From: SAR324 cluster bacterium
Lineage (GTDB): Bacteria > SAR324 > XYD2-FULL-50-16
Direction: 5' to 3'
NCBI GenBank assembly: GCA_028282885.1
Contig: JANQGX010000045.1
Location: forward strand, 207,308 to 271,307
DNA: 64,000 bases
In this document: positions 16,782-25,302 of the stretch, piece after piece
How the letters are laid out: every line of letters begins with the position of its first letter
Position numbering within the stretch: position 1 is the stretch's first letter
Made by a program: the position numbers and the translations under genes
Notes under the pieces: generated by a model
Database searches by the model: none
The model's input: only the letters and a program-made list of their open reading frames with translations
What the model was told of the DNA's origin: nothing

Positions 16782-17459
16782 CTAATCCCTGCTTCCGCCC
16801 AGGAGATGAAGAAGCATGAGGAAAAGGTTCAAGATATCCAGATACAGTGAGAGTGTAGCGGAAATATACTCGTCGGTTGGATAACGGTTCAAAATATTAA
16901 ACGTGTCATAGATGATAAATCCGCTAAAAAGAAAGACACCGGCCGCTGAATACAAAAAGGAGAAACCGGTACTTTTGAAAAGGAACGCGTTCAGAAGACC
17001 GCCGACGATCAGGATAATCAGCCCGGTTGTCAACATTCCTCCCATAAATGAAAAGTCCTTCTTGGAGCGGATGGTATAAAAAGAGAGACCCGCAAAGGTA
17101 ATTCCGGTTAAAAAAGCTGCATTTGTAATCGTCGCCCCGGTGTACATTAGCAGCACGGGGGCGGTGGTGATCCCGGTAAGAATAGTAAAGGAAAAGAGAG
17201 CGATGATCCCCAGGTTTTCCTTTTTCCTTGCCCAGAATGCAAAAAAGATAACGGCAAACTGGAGTATAATAAAAATGATGTAGTTAGCAGCCACGGTTTG
17301 CAGGAAGGTTTCATTGTTCAGTGTCATCCAGGAAGCTGCTGCTGCCATGAAGACGCTGAGTGACAACAGTCCGTATACCTTCCTAAGAAACGCCATTCTT
17401 TCCGGAACTGATACCTGAGAGGCTGGGACCGGTTGAGCGTATTGCGGCATTGATTGCAT
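16782..17459 (-). CDS. Bax inhibitor-1/YccA family membrane protein
   Basis: The 225-residue protein has seven hydrophobic helices after a short proline-rich head (VPERMAFLRKVYGLLSLSVF). The helices include YIIFIILQFAVIFFAFWARK, LFSFTILTGITTAPVLL, FLTGITFAGLSFYTI, GLIILIVGGLLNAF and LYSAAGVFLFSGFIIYDTFN. The DTFNILN segment carries the conserved aspartate of the pH-sensing leak channel described in BI-1 homologues (BsYetJ). It continues ATLSLYLDILNLFLMLLHLLGG, the typical family C-terminus. Bacterial members include YccA (FtsH modulator) and YbhL; the role here is open. AGGAG precedes the ATG by five bases. Confidence 0.9.
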   Translation of the reverse strand: MQSMPQYAQPVPASQVSVPERMAFLRKVYGLLSLSVFMAAAASWMTLNNETFLQTVAANYIIFIILQFAVIFFAFWARKKENLGIIALFSFTILTGITTAPVLLMYTGATITNAAFLTGITFAGLSFYTIRSKKDFSFMGGMLTTGLIILIVGGLLNAFLFKSTGFSFLYSAAGVFLFSGFIIYDTFNILNRYPTDEYISATLSLYLDILNLFLMLLHLLGGSRD

Positions 17460-17856
17460 GGGAACTCCTTATTCTGATTCAGTTTATTCGATGGTTGAAG
17501 TTAATAAACGAGCTAAAAATTCTTATGTTTGTTCAGTTCAGTCTACTATATTTCAAAAAAAAAATCCCAGTTGGTCAATAGTTTTTACAGATAATTTACA
17601 TCTAAAATACAGCGGCAAGAACCTGATGCTGACGATTTATAGTCATGCCTTCAGTTCAAGCTGTCTTGTTTTTGATTCATCCCATTGTGGATTATTGACC
17701 GATTTGAGAGGATTTGTAAAACGCATCAGGCATACCGGGATCATAAGGGTGTCTCAAGCAAAAAGAGTTTGTCTGTGCCCACATCTTCTATGTACTCCAA
17801 CGGATATTCCAATTAACTTTTATTCGGATCAAAAACGGATTCGCACTACAGCCGAG
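17460..17856. other. Non-coding region between divergent BI-1 and ABC-F genes
   Basis: The frame of the ABC-F gene stays open through this whole stretch, but its translation has no ABC-F character and composition unlike a protein. I read it as leader and promoter DNA for both genes. No convincing promoter or hairpin was found by eye. Confidence 0.3.
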
Positions 17857-19785
17857 ATGATTTATTTAAACAATTTAGGGATGAATTTTGGTCAGCAGGT
17901 TCTCTTTGAGAATGTCACTATTCAACTGAATAAGGGGAATCGTTACGGGTTAGTAGGAGCGAATGGATCCGGAAAATCGACACTTCTCAAGATTTTGGCC
18001 GGTGAAATTCAACCCGAAACAGGGGACATCAGTTATCCTTCATCACTGAAATCGGGTATTTTACAGCAGGATCAGTTTGCATATGAAGGTATGCCCATAA
18101 TCGATGTCGTGCTGAAAGGAAAGCCAACTCTCTGGGATGCATTGTACACAAAAAAGCAGCTCATGCAGTCAAAGGAGCTTTCTCAGGAAAGTGGTCGGGA
18201 GTTGGCAGATCTGGAAATGACAATTGCAGACCTGGGGGGATACGAGGCGGAATCAGAAGCTTCCATGCTACTGACAGGATTGGGGATTGCTCCGGAGATT
18301 CAATCCAACAGACTCAACACCTTGTCAGGGGGATACAAACTGCGCGTTCTCCTGGCTCAATGCCTCTTCAGCGCTCCTGATATTCTGCTGCTGGATGAAC
18401 CGACAAACCACCTTGATCTGCTTTCCATCATCTGGCTGGAGGATTATCTTTGTCGCTTTAACGGCACATGTATTATCATCTCTCATGATCAGACGTTTCT
18501 GGATCGCATCTGTACACATATTGTTGATATAGATTACAGTGCGATACGAGTCTATCCTGGCAATTACACAGCTTTTACGGAAGCAAAGGTGTTGGAGCGC
18601 ATTCAAAAGGAAAAGGAAATAGTCCAACAGGAAAAGAAAAAGGAAGAGCTGGAACAATTTGTGACACGCTTTAAGGCAAAAGCAACCAAAGCCCGCCAGG
18701 CCAACAGCAAAGCCAAGCAATTAGCTCGTATGGAGGATATTGTCATTGTCCGTTCATCAAGGATATCTCCGAGTTTTAATTTTCAGCAAAACAGACCATC
18801 GGGTAAAGCGATATATTCCGTAGAGGGCCTGTTTAAGTCCTTTGGAGACAAGAAGGTATTAAAGGACATCTCTCTTAATATCACCAGGGGAGAAAAGGTT
18901 GCTGTAATTGGTGCGAATGGTATTGGTAAATCCACTCTGCTTAAGATCCTGGGGGGAAGCCTCCCTGCAACGGCAGGAACCGTCGAAACCGGTTATGAGG
19001 TTCAACCGGGATTCTGTCCTCAGGATCATCATGACTTGATTCCATCCGGAACAACCCCATTTGAATGGCTCTACTCTTTTGCTCCGGGAGAGACCATTGG
19101 TGCCATTAGAGGTCTGCTCGGAAGGGTTTTGATCCAGGGTGATGATGTCCATAAAGCCACCGAGTCATTGAGTGGGGGAGAATCAGCCCGACTGATTTTT
19201 GCCAAATTGATGTTGGAAAAGCCCAATCTTCTTCTTCTCGATGAACCAACCAATCACATGGATATCGAGTCGCTGGAGGCATTGAGTGCTGCCTTGAAAT
19301 CGTATGAGGGCAGCATTATCTGTGTCAGCCATGATAGAAAATTCATCAGTACCTTCTCCACTTCGATTCTTGAGTTAAGAGATGACGGCTATGAACTGTT
19401 CAAAGGCACCTACGATGAATTTCTGGAGGTAAAGGGCATCGATTACCTAGATAAAAACAGCGTTCGTTTGGAATGGAAGAAAGATAAAACGAATAAATCG
19501 GAGAGTTTGAAAAGCAAAGAGTGGCGTCGGGTTTCCAAAGAGGTGGCTCGAATCGAACGACAAATCTCTAAGTCGGAGAAGAAGATAAGTGATTTGGAAC
19601 AGCTACGATCCAAAACAGAAGAAAAGCTCGCAGATGCAGATCTTTACCTGCCTGAAAACAAGGAACGACTGGGCCGGGAATTATCCGAAAAAGCTGCCTT
19701 TGATCGCAAACTGGAAGTCACGATGGCGGATTGGGAAAAACTGGTGCAACATGTTGAGCTTTTGAAACAGGAGATGGGGGAATGA
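17857..19785 (+). CDS. ABC-F family ATPase
   Basis: Two ABC domains sit in one soluble chain without membrane segments, the ABC-F hallmark. These proteins act on ribosomes or translation. Domain 1 has Walker A GANGSGKST, signature LSGGYKLRV and Walker B LLLDEPTNHLD. Domain 2 has GANGIGKST, LSGGESARL and LLLDEPTNHMD. A charged linker of about 80 residues (EKEKEIVQQEKKKEELEQFV) lies between them, and a C-terminal coiled coil (RRVSKEVARIERQISKSEKK) resembles Uup/YheS types. The chosen start, MIYLNNLGMNFG at 17857, is where similarity begins and gives 642 residues. No strong ribosome binding site is visible. The subfamily (YheS-, Uup- or EttA-like) is not certain. Confidence 0.9.
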   Translation: MIYLNNLGMNFGQQVLFENVTIQLNKGNRYGLVGANGSGKSTLLKILAGEIQPETGDISYPSSLKSGILQQDQFAYEGMPIIDVVLKGKPTLWDALYTKKQLMQSKELSQESGRELADLEMTIADLGGYEAESEASMLLTGLGIAPEIQSNRLNTLSGGYKLRVLLAQCLFSAPDILLLDEPTNHLDLLSIIWLEDYLCRFNGTCIIISHDQTFLDRICTHIVDIDYSAIRVYPGNYTAFTEAKVLERIQKEKEIVQQEKKKEELEQFVTRFKAKATKARQANSKAKQLARMEDIVIVRSSRISPSFNFQQNRPSGKAIYSVEGLFKSFGDKKVLKDISLNITRGEKVAVIGANGIGKSTLLKILGGSLPATAGTVETGYEVQPGFCPQDHHDLIPSGTTPFEWLYSFAPGETIGAIRGLLGRVLIQGDDVHKATESLSGGESARLIFAKLMLEKPNLLLLDEPTNHMDIESLEALSAALKSYEGSIICVSHDRKFISTFSTSILELRDDGYELFKGTYDEFLEVKGIDYLDKNSVRLEWKKDKTNKSESLKSKEWRRVSKEVARIERQISKSEKKISDLEQLRSKTEEKLADADLYLPENKERLGRELSEKAAFDRKLEVTMADWEKLVQHVELLKQEMGE

Positions 19786-19790
19786 AAGGC

Positions 19791-19819
19791 GGATCACAGC
19801 TAATGTGATCCCTTTTTTT
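19791..19819 (+). terminator. Intrinsic terminator after the ABC-F gene
   Basis: GGATCACA (19791-19798) pairs with TGTGATCC (19804-19811), with a five-base loop and a run of seven T. It starts six bases after the ABC-F stop codon. The last T residues overlap the stop codon of the convergent gene. Confidence 0.9.
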
Positions 19820-20405
19820 AAAAATTGATCTGCAAATTAAATTTTGCCGACTGATGAGTCAGCGCGAGAGAGGGGATGACGTTTTCCAGGGATTCACTTT
19901 TGACCAACTGTGTATCCTTTTTAAATTCCGCTTCATCAACCGGGAACAGAGAGGCTCGGCCCAAAAACAGCGCTTTGTTTCCAACAGCAACGCCCAGCAG
20001 GGCTCCAATCAGTGTTCCTATTGTCAGATAGCTCACATTCTGTCTTGCCTCCTTACCTTGAGTCAGTGCTAACCAGCCGCCCAACAGGGCACCGGTCCCG
20101 ATTCCGTACATGATATTATCCGGAAGCAACTGTTTTTCCTGCTCCAAAGCGGAGGCCAGATCCAAGCTAGGTAGTCCTGCCCTGCGTGCTGCTTCCTGGG
20201 CTGCGACCACATCCTCTTCCCCTACATATTGTGCATCTTCAGTGGCGAACTCTTGTCCGGTCACGTCGAGAAACTGCTGTTCTTCCCACAAGGAGCTACC
20301 TTCATCGTCAAGGTATCCCGTGTTCTGTGCGTAAAGAGCGGGTTGGATAGAGTATATCAAAAATAAAACAAGAACTAGGAGTCGTATGGAAAACGGCGGT
20401 TTCAT
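19818..20405 (-). CDS. Exported protein of unknown function with glycine-rich hydrophobic segments
   Basis: The 195-residue protein begins with a signal peptide (about 1-26, ending PALYAQ). An acidic, glutamate-rich stretch follows (EQQFLDVTGQEFATEDAQYV). Near residues 95-145 are two glycine-rich hydrophobic segments (MYGIGTGALLGGWLAL; LTIGTLIGALLGVAVG) that could be glycine-zipper-like membrane helices. The C-terminus, QSAKFNLQINF, ends in phenylalanine with alternating residues, as in outer-membrane proteins. I recognise no family. The glycine-zipper pattern suggests an envelope-associated protein. Confidence 0.6.
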   Translation of the reverse strand: MKPPFSIRLLVLVLFLIYSIQPALYAQNTGYLDDEGSSLWEEQQFLDVTGQEFATEDAQYVGEEDVVAAQEAARRAGLPSLDLASALEQEKQLLPDNIMYGIGTGALLGGWLALTQGKEARQNVSYLTIGTLIGALLGVAVGNKALFLGRASLFPVDEAEFKKDTQLVKSESLENVIPSLALTHQSAKFNLQINF

Positions 20406-20515
20406 GTTTTTGTCAGTTATTACCGGTTAACGGATTGAGAGATTTGTGTCGGTTTTTCTTGTTAATGCAAATCATATGCTATCTTTACAGTGCGGATCGT
20501 ATTCCAATTTGTAGA

Positions 20516-20543
20516 TTGTCAATGCAAAGACCTGACCTAAAAT
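20516..20543 (+). promoter_or_regulatory. Candidate sigma-70 promoter upstream of gspG
   Basis: TTGTCA (20516-20521) and TAAAAT (20538-20543), each five of six to consensus, are 16 bases apart. This is the best promoter-like pair in the 404-base gap and would start transcripts near 20550. Confidence 0.45.
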
Positions 20544-20549
20544 TCTAGA

Positions 20550-20655
20550 CGACAAAGCAGTATCCTGCCTTGAGCTTTTGCGATTATTTTACTAGAATTT
20601 ACAGCAGATTAAAATCGATCTTTGTAACCAAGCCCAATCAGTTGGGTTGTTTTTA
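20550..20655 (+). ncRNA. Possible short terminated RNA or attenuated leader upstream of gspG
   Basis: Between the promoter-like pair above and gspG lies an intrinsic terminator. CAAGCCCAA (20629-20637, one bulged G) pairs with TTGGGTTG (20642-20649), with a TCAG loop and then five T. No plus-strand gene ends nearby (the ABC-F terminator is more than 800 bases upstream). The terminator must therefore either end a small RNA of about 105 bases or attenuate the gsp transcript. I see no known RNA family in it. Confidence 0.35.
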
Positions 20656-20809
20656 AAATTCCAAGGATTTAGCAAATTTGAGGCATCTATAGAATTTGTG
20701 AGCATTCAGCACAAGCATCGAGTTCAGCGCATCTAGCTTCAGGGAGAATGCCAAATCTTCTTCAGGCTTTCGGGAAAAGCTGACAAGTTACCAGATTATT
20801 CGGACAAAT

Positions 20810-21256
20810 ATGGAACAAGCGCAAAACGTTGTATCAGGGAATCAAAAAGATCAGGAAGGATTCAGTTTTATAGAAATCATGATAGTCATTGTCATTATGG
20901 CCGGGATTGTGGCCATTGTGGGGCCGGCGCTTTTCAGCCGTTTGGATGAGGCAAAGGTTGATCAGGCAAAAATCCAAATGAAAAGCTTGGTTTCCGCATT
21001 GGATCTGTATCATTTGGATAATTCAACCTATCCCAGCACAGAACAGGGCCTCAATGCATTATTGGAGAAGCCCGAGCTGGGGATTGTCCCGGCTAACTGG
21101 CGAGGGCCTTATCTTCGCAGTACTTCTGTTCCCAAGGATCCCTGGAATTTCGACTATTACTATCAGTCCGATGGCAGTGTCATCGAACTGAAAAGTCTGG
21201 GAGCCGATGGAGAGGAAGGAGGTGAAGGAATCAATTCCGATATCAAACTTGATTGA
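20810..21256 (+). CDS. gspG: Type II secretion major pseudopilin GspG
   Basis: GspG polymerises into the periplasmic pseudopilus that drives substrates through the secretin. After a charged leader, the prepilin peptidase site and helix read GFSFIEIMIVIVIMAGIVAI, with the +5 glutamate. The globular domain has the GspG-specific features: YHLDNSTYPSTEQGLNALLE, NWRGPYLRSTSVPKDPW and a C-terminal calcium-loop-like SLGADGEEGGEG. The length of 148 residues is typical. It is the first of five genes in the order G-H-I-J-K. The ATG at 20810 has only a weak ribosome binding site. Confidence 0.95.
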   Translation: MEQAQNVVSGNQKDQEGFSFIEIMIVIVIMAGIVAIVGPALFSRLDEAKVDQAKIQMKSLVSALDLYHLDNSTYPSTEQGLNALLEKPELGIVPANWRGPYLRSTSVPKDPWNFDYYYQSDGSVIELKSLGADGEEGGEGINSDIKLD

Positions 21257-21257
21257 G

Positions 21258-21803
21258 ATGCCACGACGGATCAACCACTCTTCAGGTTTTACCCTGCTTG
21301 AATTGGGTGTTGCGTTGCTGATTATGGTGATTGTTCTGGGGATGTCTCTCCCCTCTTTCTCAAACCTCCTTGAATCCGATCTGGAAAAAGAGGCGGGTCG
21401 GATGGCCATGATTATCGACGAACTTAAATTGCAGGCCATCCTGAAAAGCGAGTCCTATAAACTCGTTTTCGATACCAAAAAATCCGAACTGACAATACTG
21501 GTTCAAAATCCTACCGACCTGACATTCTCGCCCCATCCAAAATACTCCAAACCGATTACCCTGACACCGCCAATTGAAATTGCACGAGTATCTGTTGATA
21601 CGGAAAACGAAGTTCAGTCCCGTTTTGGGTTCAAAAAACTGAAGTTTGATAAAATCTTCGGCAAGCAATATGAGTTCAGGATTGATTCTTCTGGGTTTAT
21701 TGACCTTTTTGCCGTTGAGCTTAAAGATGCCACTAACTCCATAACATTGAAGGTGAAGAATATCATGGGCGATATCGCGATCAGCAACGTCGCCCCTCTT
21801 TGA
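21258..21803 (+). CDS. gspH: Type II secretion minor pseudopilin GspH
   Basis: The prepilin-type start reads GFTLLELGVALLIMVIVLGM, with the cleaved glycine and +5 glutamate. The rest is a beta-rich GspH/FimT-like domain (EAGRMAMIIDELKLQAILKS; YKLVFDTKKSELTILV). I set the start at the ATG at 21258, one base after the gspG stop codon, giving 181 residues and a leader of normal length. An upstream in-frame ATG at 21207 would overlap gspG and make an overlong leader. GspH is a minor subunit of the pseudopilus, probably below the tip complex. Confidence 0.85.
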   Translation: MPRRINHSSGFTLLELGVALLIMVIVLGMSLPSFSNLLESDLEKEAGRMAMIIDELKLQAILKSESYKLVFDTKKSELTILVQNPTDLTFSPHPKYSKPITLTPPIEIARVSVDTENEVQSRFGFKKLKFDKIFGKQYEFRIDSSGFIDLFAVELKDATNSITLKVKNIMGDIAISNVAPL

Positions 21804-21822
21804 AAACCGACTGTAGGGAGTC

Positions 21823-22215
21823 ATGCTCAATAACAAGAAAAACAGGGGATTTACACTTCTGGAAGTATTGGTTGCTTTTTCGTTACTGGCTGTTCTTCTG
21901 ACAGTGATCATTCAATCACAGGGGGAGACTGCTTTTTTTATTGAGAAAACCCGAAAATTATCCCGGGTGCAGAACGAGGTAATCAATGAGTTGTTGAGAA
22001 TTGAACGAGCCTTGAATACTGAGAAAACCAGTGCACAGACAGGTGTTTTTGCAGAAGATCACCGGTTGGCAGGAGATGCATGGCAAAAAGAAGTAGTCTC
22101 TGAAACATTTATGGGATTTGTACCGGTTAAAAAAATCACCTATCGGATCAGTTGGGAGTCGATAAAGGGAAGAGGTGTCCAAACCTTTGAAGCATCCATT
22201 TACGGAGAGCAGTAG
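21823..22215 (+). CDS. gspI: Type II secretion minor pseudopilin GspI
   Basis: The 130-residue protein has the cleavage site and helix GFTLLEVLVAFSLLAVLLTV and a short C-terminal domain (KLSRVQNEVINELLRIERAL; VPVKKITYRISWES). Small size and position between gspH and gspJ identify it as GspI, which nucleates the I-J-K tip complex. It starts 19 bases after gspH and stops two bases before gspJ. Confidence 0.85.
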   Translation: MLNNKKNRGFTLLEVLVAFSLLAVLLTVIIQSQGETAFFIEKTRKLSRVQNEVINELLRIERALNTEKTSAQTGVFAEDHRLAGDAWQKEVVSETFMGFVPVKKITYRISWESIKGRGVQTFEASIYGEQ

Positions 22216-22217
22216 TC

Positions 22218-22952
22218 ATGTGCTTACATCGCAACCATTTGTCGCTTGGTTTTACCCTGATGGAGCTGCTCATTGCACTTTCTCTGTTTTCCGCCATTGC
22301 CGGAATTCTCATGTCCAGTTTTTTTCAGTTCAATCGGCAAGCCAACCGCATGGAGTCGATTCTGAAATTACGTCAGGAATTGAGAATTTTGGAGCGTATT
22401 ATTCGCAATGATGTTCAGTCGGTTGTTTATCTGCATGAATTCATGAAGGATTCTGGACAGGATTATGATAACAGAAAAAGCGGGATCTACGGGATAGATG
22501 AAGGCACGGGGACCAGTAGCAGCGACCAGATTCATATGCATGTTAATGCCCCTTCACGATTCCAAAGAACCCTGCAGACCAGGAGAGACCCCGAGCTGCA
22601 TGAAGTCAGCTATTTCCTTGAAGAATCGGATGGTGGCAAATTTCAATTTAAACGTCGCGAGGAGTTTTACATCGATACCGATATAACAGAAGGTGGAAGA
22701 AGTATTGTGCATACCCTTTCTCACCATATCATCTCGTTTGATGTAAAGTATTATAGAGGAAATGAAATCGAACCCCTGGACGAGTGGGACTCCAGCGTTA
22801 ACGCCAGACAGAATCCCCCTTCTGACGCCTTGCCATCGGGTGTAATTGTATCATTGGTTATCAGGGGCGATGACGGTGAAGAGCTGTCATCGGATCTGCA
22901 AGTGAATCTCAAGCCGCAAATGGGAACCGGTATTACCTGGAGGGAACCTTGA
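22218..22952 (+). CDS. gspJ: Type II secretion minor pseudopilin GspJ
   Basis: The prepilin start is GFTLMELLIALSLFSAIAGI. The helix runs on into FNRQANRMESILKLRQELRI, and the globular domain contains the GspJ-like strand FDVKYYRGNEIEPLDEWDS and LPSGVIVSLVIRGDDGEEL (close to the family's P.avrv.l pattern). At 244 residues it is within the usual range. Its TGA overlaps the TTG start of gspK (TTGA), indicating coupled translation. Confidence 0.85.
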   Translation: MCLHRNHLSLGFTLMELLIALSLFSAIAGILMSSFFQFNRQANRMESILKLRQELRILERIIRNDVQSVVYLHEFMKDSGQDYDNRKSGIYGIDEGTGTSSSDQIHMHVNAPSRFQRTLQTRRDPELHEVSYFLEESDGGKFQFKRREEFYIDTDITEGGRSIVHTLSHHIISFDVKYYRGNEIEPLDEWDSSVNARQNPPSDALPSGVIVSLVIRGDDGEELSSDLQVNLKPQMGTGITWREP

Positions 22953-24055
22953 ACAGAAAGCAGGTTAGGTCTCCGGGTATTGCATTAATCATGGCTTTAT
23001 CTGTCATCATGCTTCTTTCGGTAGCTTTGATGAAGTCCTTCGAAAACCGCACGATTGAAACCCTGCACCTGGAAAACAGCCTGCAAAGGTTTCAGGCGGA
23101 AACCCTTTCCCGTTCCGTATTACGGGCAATTCTGGTGGGATTGAAGAGATATGGCCTTCTGGCCCTGTTTAAAAATCAACAGAGATGGAAAGGATTCCCG
23201 GTACCTCTGAACGAAACCCAGTATTTCCAGATTGAGGCTATTGAATCCATGGATCACCGATTCAACCTAAACCGGAGATACCGCATTGAAGATGATAATC
23301 CCTGGCCGACAGTATTCCACAATATCATCAATAGTTTTCCCGACGTTGAGTATGAGACATTTGAAACCATTCAGCTTTACAGCGCCCTGAATGACTGGAC
23401 TGATCAAAACAAAGAGCAAGATATCGAATCCAATGACAATTATGAAGAATATCAGGAAGCCAACCCGCAGTTTGAAGTTAAAAACAGGCATTTTGATCGC
23501 CTCTCCGAACTAAAATTAATTCCTTCCTTCCATGATACGAAATTCACTCCCACACTATTTGAGAAATGGTTTAGAATTTATCCGATTGATGAAAAGGATT
23601 CCGAGAAGATAGCTATAGATCTTAATCTAGCTACGTTGGATGATTCAGGTGACAGCTCAAGCGACATTAGACAATTCCTGTCTATGTTCAAGGATGTCGA
23701 CAAAAAATATCCAAAAATCTATGAAAATATTGATGATATTGTCAAAATCCTGAGTGACCGCGATGAGGAATTGGCGTCTGATGAGGAGGCAGAAGCAAAC
23801 TTTTTGAAGCCAACTCCCAGATTTGAAGACCCCGATGCTTGGAAAAAAGCTTTAGACGATTACAATTTGAAACAGACTCTGACTGCCAACGAAATAGAGC
23901 TGTTTTCCACACAAACCCACCTGCTTGCCATTCGATTTTCATTGACAGTGACAAACACCACTGTTTTCACCAAAGCCGTGGTTCGGGTTAATTACACAAA
24001 TCCAAAAAAGCTTGATATTGCAGGATTTGAAATACTTGAACTGACGATGAAATAG
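22949..24055 (+). CDS. gspK: Type II secretion minor pseudopilin GspK
   Basis: GspK is the large tip subunit of the pseudopilus. The hydrophobic helix GIALIMALSVIMLLSVAL lacks the +5 glutamate, as GspK usually does. The body has AETLSRSVLRAILVGLKRYG and a long acidic domain (about residues 85-330) with an ESMDHRFNLNRRYRIED segment in the place of the family's D..gkiNlN motif. The start is TTG at 22949 inside the gspJ stop codon, backed by AGGGAA a few bases before. It has 368 residues, near the normal length. No gspC, D, E, F, L or M follows. Confidence 0.88.
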   Translation: MNRKQVRSPGIALIMALSVIMLLSVALMKSFENRTIETLHLENSLQRFQAETLSRSVLRAILVGLKRYGLLALFKNQQRWKGFPVPLNETQYFQIEAIESMDHRFNLNRRYRIEDDNPWPTVFHNIINSFPDVEYETFETIQLYSALNDWTDQNKEQDIESNDNYEEYQEANPQFEVKNRHFDRLSELKLIPSFHDTKFTPTLFEKWFRIYPIDEKDSEKIAIDLNLATLDDSGDSSSDIRQFLSMFKDVDKKYPKIYENIDDIVKILSDRDEELASDEEAEANFLKPTPRFEDPDAWKKALDDYNLKQTLTANEIELFSTQTHLLAIRFSLTVTNTTVFTKAVVRVNYTNPKKLDIAGFEILELTMK

Positions 24056-24116
24056 GAAGAGTGGAATCCCACGAGTTATTACTCTAAGCACTTTGTTTTG
24101 ATTAGTGATTTGTGAC

Positions 24117-24133
24117 AAACCTAAAGGTTTTTT
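24117..24133 (+). terminator. Short intrinsic terminator after the gsp genes
   Basis: AAACC (24117-24121), a TAAA loop and GGTTT (24126-24130) run into a further T stretch, 60 bases after the gspK stop codon. The stem is only five base pairs. Confidence 0.45.
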
Positions 24134-24279
24134 GTTGATTGGGTGTGGATTGACAGGGACCTTCATTCCAGGGCTTAACATGGGTTGTCCCCTACAATAA
24201 TCCGTCTGAAACGGACAGAACCCCATCACCTTGGTCTATAATATTCAATCATCGGGCTCCAGGAAAATAGCTGAACAGC

Positions 24280-25116
24280 TTATTCCTCGTCCTCTTTGTA
24301 TTTGATATATTCAAAATCGTGGGCGGAATCCGCCAAGTTGAATGAGTACATTTCGGAGAGCACATGGATGCGGAAATCTCTCTCGATTACCGCTTTCCAA
24401 GGACGGACACAGATCTGATGTGTCAGTCGTCGACAAACCCTGCTTTTCTTCATAATATCACGGGCCAGCTCCCACGCTCTTTCAACAATCTTGTCCTTTT
24501 CCACCACTTCGTTCACGACACCCAGATCAAGACAGGTTTGAGCATCTATGCCTTCGCAGGTGAGCATCATGTAGTTTCCGCGTTTAATTCCCAGTACCTC
24601 TTGGAGACACATACCCATTCCATCACCAGGAACGTGACCGGAATGCATGCCGAAATGGTCGTCCTGAAGAATGAAATCGGGGGTGCAGATGGTAATATCG
24701 CTCATCATACACATTTCCCAGTGAATCCCCTGACCGTTAATGGCGGCAATGGTGGGTATCTCAAGGTCGTTTACGAAGTTTTCCACTATTTTCAAGGTAT
24801 CATAAATCTGCACATTGAAACGCTGGTCATTATCCGGAGATTGCTCCACCTCCGCAAATGAGCTGGTGTCCCATTCGTTGATCCAGTATGGGTCGGTGCT
24901 GGTCAGGATCAGTACTTCATTCTCCTTGTCATGACCGATAACGGTCCACAGTTCTGCCAGGGCATGATGCATCTGGTAGCTCCATTGAACCGGGCCGCCC
25001 TTGGTGTGCATTTTTACTTCCAGTATCCCGTTTTCTCTCTTGAAATGGAAAAAATCCTTGAACTGTTCGCTGTACTCATCCAGGGAGGGCATTTTGATAT
25101 ATTTGGTTTTTGCCAT
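24280..25116 (-). CDS. Crotonase-superfamily hydrolase resembling 6-oxocamphor hydrolase
   Basis: The 278-residue protein has the crotonase fold: EVLILTSTDPYWIN, IPTIAAINGQGIHWEM (an atypical oxyanion-hole strand), and GIDAQTCLDLGVVNEVV. It matches, in my recall, Rhodococcus 6-oxocamphor hydrolase, which cleaves a C-C bond in beta-diketones by a retro-Claisen reaction. Shared features are a His-Phe pair followed by VPGDG (His154 or His158 and Asp165 here, in place of its catalytic His145 and Asp154) and the RG-Y-LLT-type stretch. A normal enoyl-CoA hydratase would carry two glutamates, which are not seen. AGGAGGA precedes the ATG by six bases. It is the last gene of the minus-strand cluster, next to another 1,3-dicarbonyl hydrolase. 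Confidence 0.7.
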   Translation of the reverse strand: MAKTKYIKMPSLDEYSEQFKDFFHFKRENGILEVKMHTKGGPVQWSYQMHHALAELWTVIGHDKENEVLILTSTDPYWINEWDTSSFAEVEQSPDNDQRFNVQIYDTLKIVENFVNDLEIPTIAAINGQGIHWEMCMMSDITICTPDFILQDDHFGMHSGHVPGDGMGMCLQEVLGIKRGNYMMLTCEGIDAQTCLDLGVVNEVVEKDKIVERAWELARDIMKKSRVCRRLTHQICVRPWKAVIERDFRIHVLSEMYSFNLADSAHDFEYIKYKEDEE

Positions 25117-25205
25117 GATTTTCCTCCTGACAGGTGTTTTGTTTTATGTAATGTTTCTGCTTGTCGCTTTTTCGACTGGGTTTAGCGAAACATGAATTAC
25201 AAGTT

Positions 25206-25233
25206 GTCATCCCCGAAGCCGATCCGGTATGAC
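25206..25233. repeat. Imperfect GTCATCCC...ATGAC palindrome
   Basis: GTCAT at 25206-25210 and ATGAC at 25229-25233 flank CCCCG...CCGG. It resembles the clearer copy at 30475-30504 and lies in the gap between the crotonase and FAH-family genes. Confidence 0.4.
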
Positions 25234-25302
25234 ATCTATTCTTAAAAAAATCTGATTCCAGTTATTTGAAGATTGGGTATAGTCGATATTTTTTTGAAAA
25301 CT

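Noticed and set aside
17458..17856. 133-codon extension in frame upstream of the ABC-F gene
   Set aside because: The translation has no ABC-F or other family character, its first ATG overlaps the divergent BI-1 start, and similarity begins exactly at the ATG at 17857.
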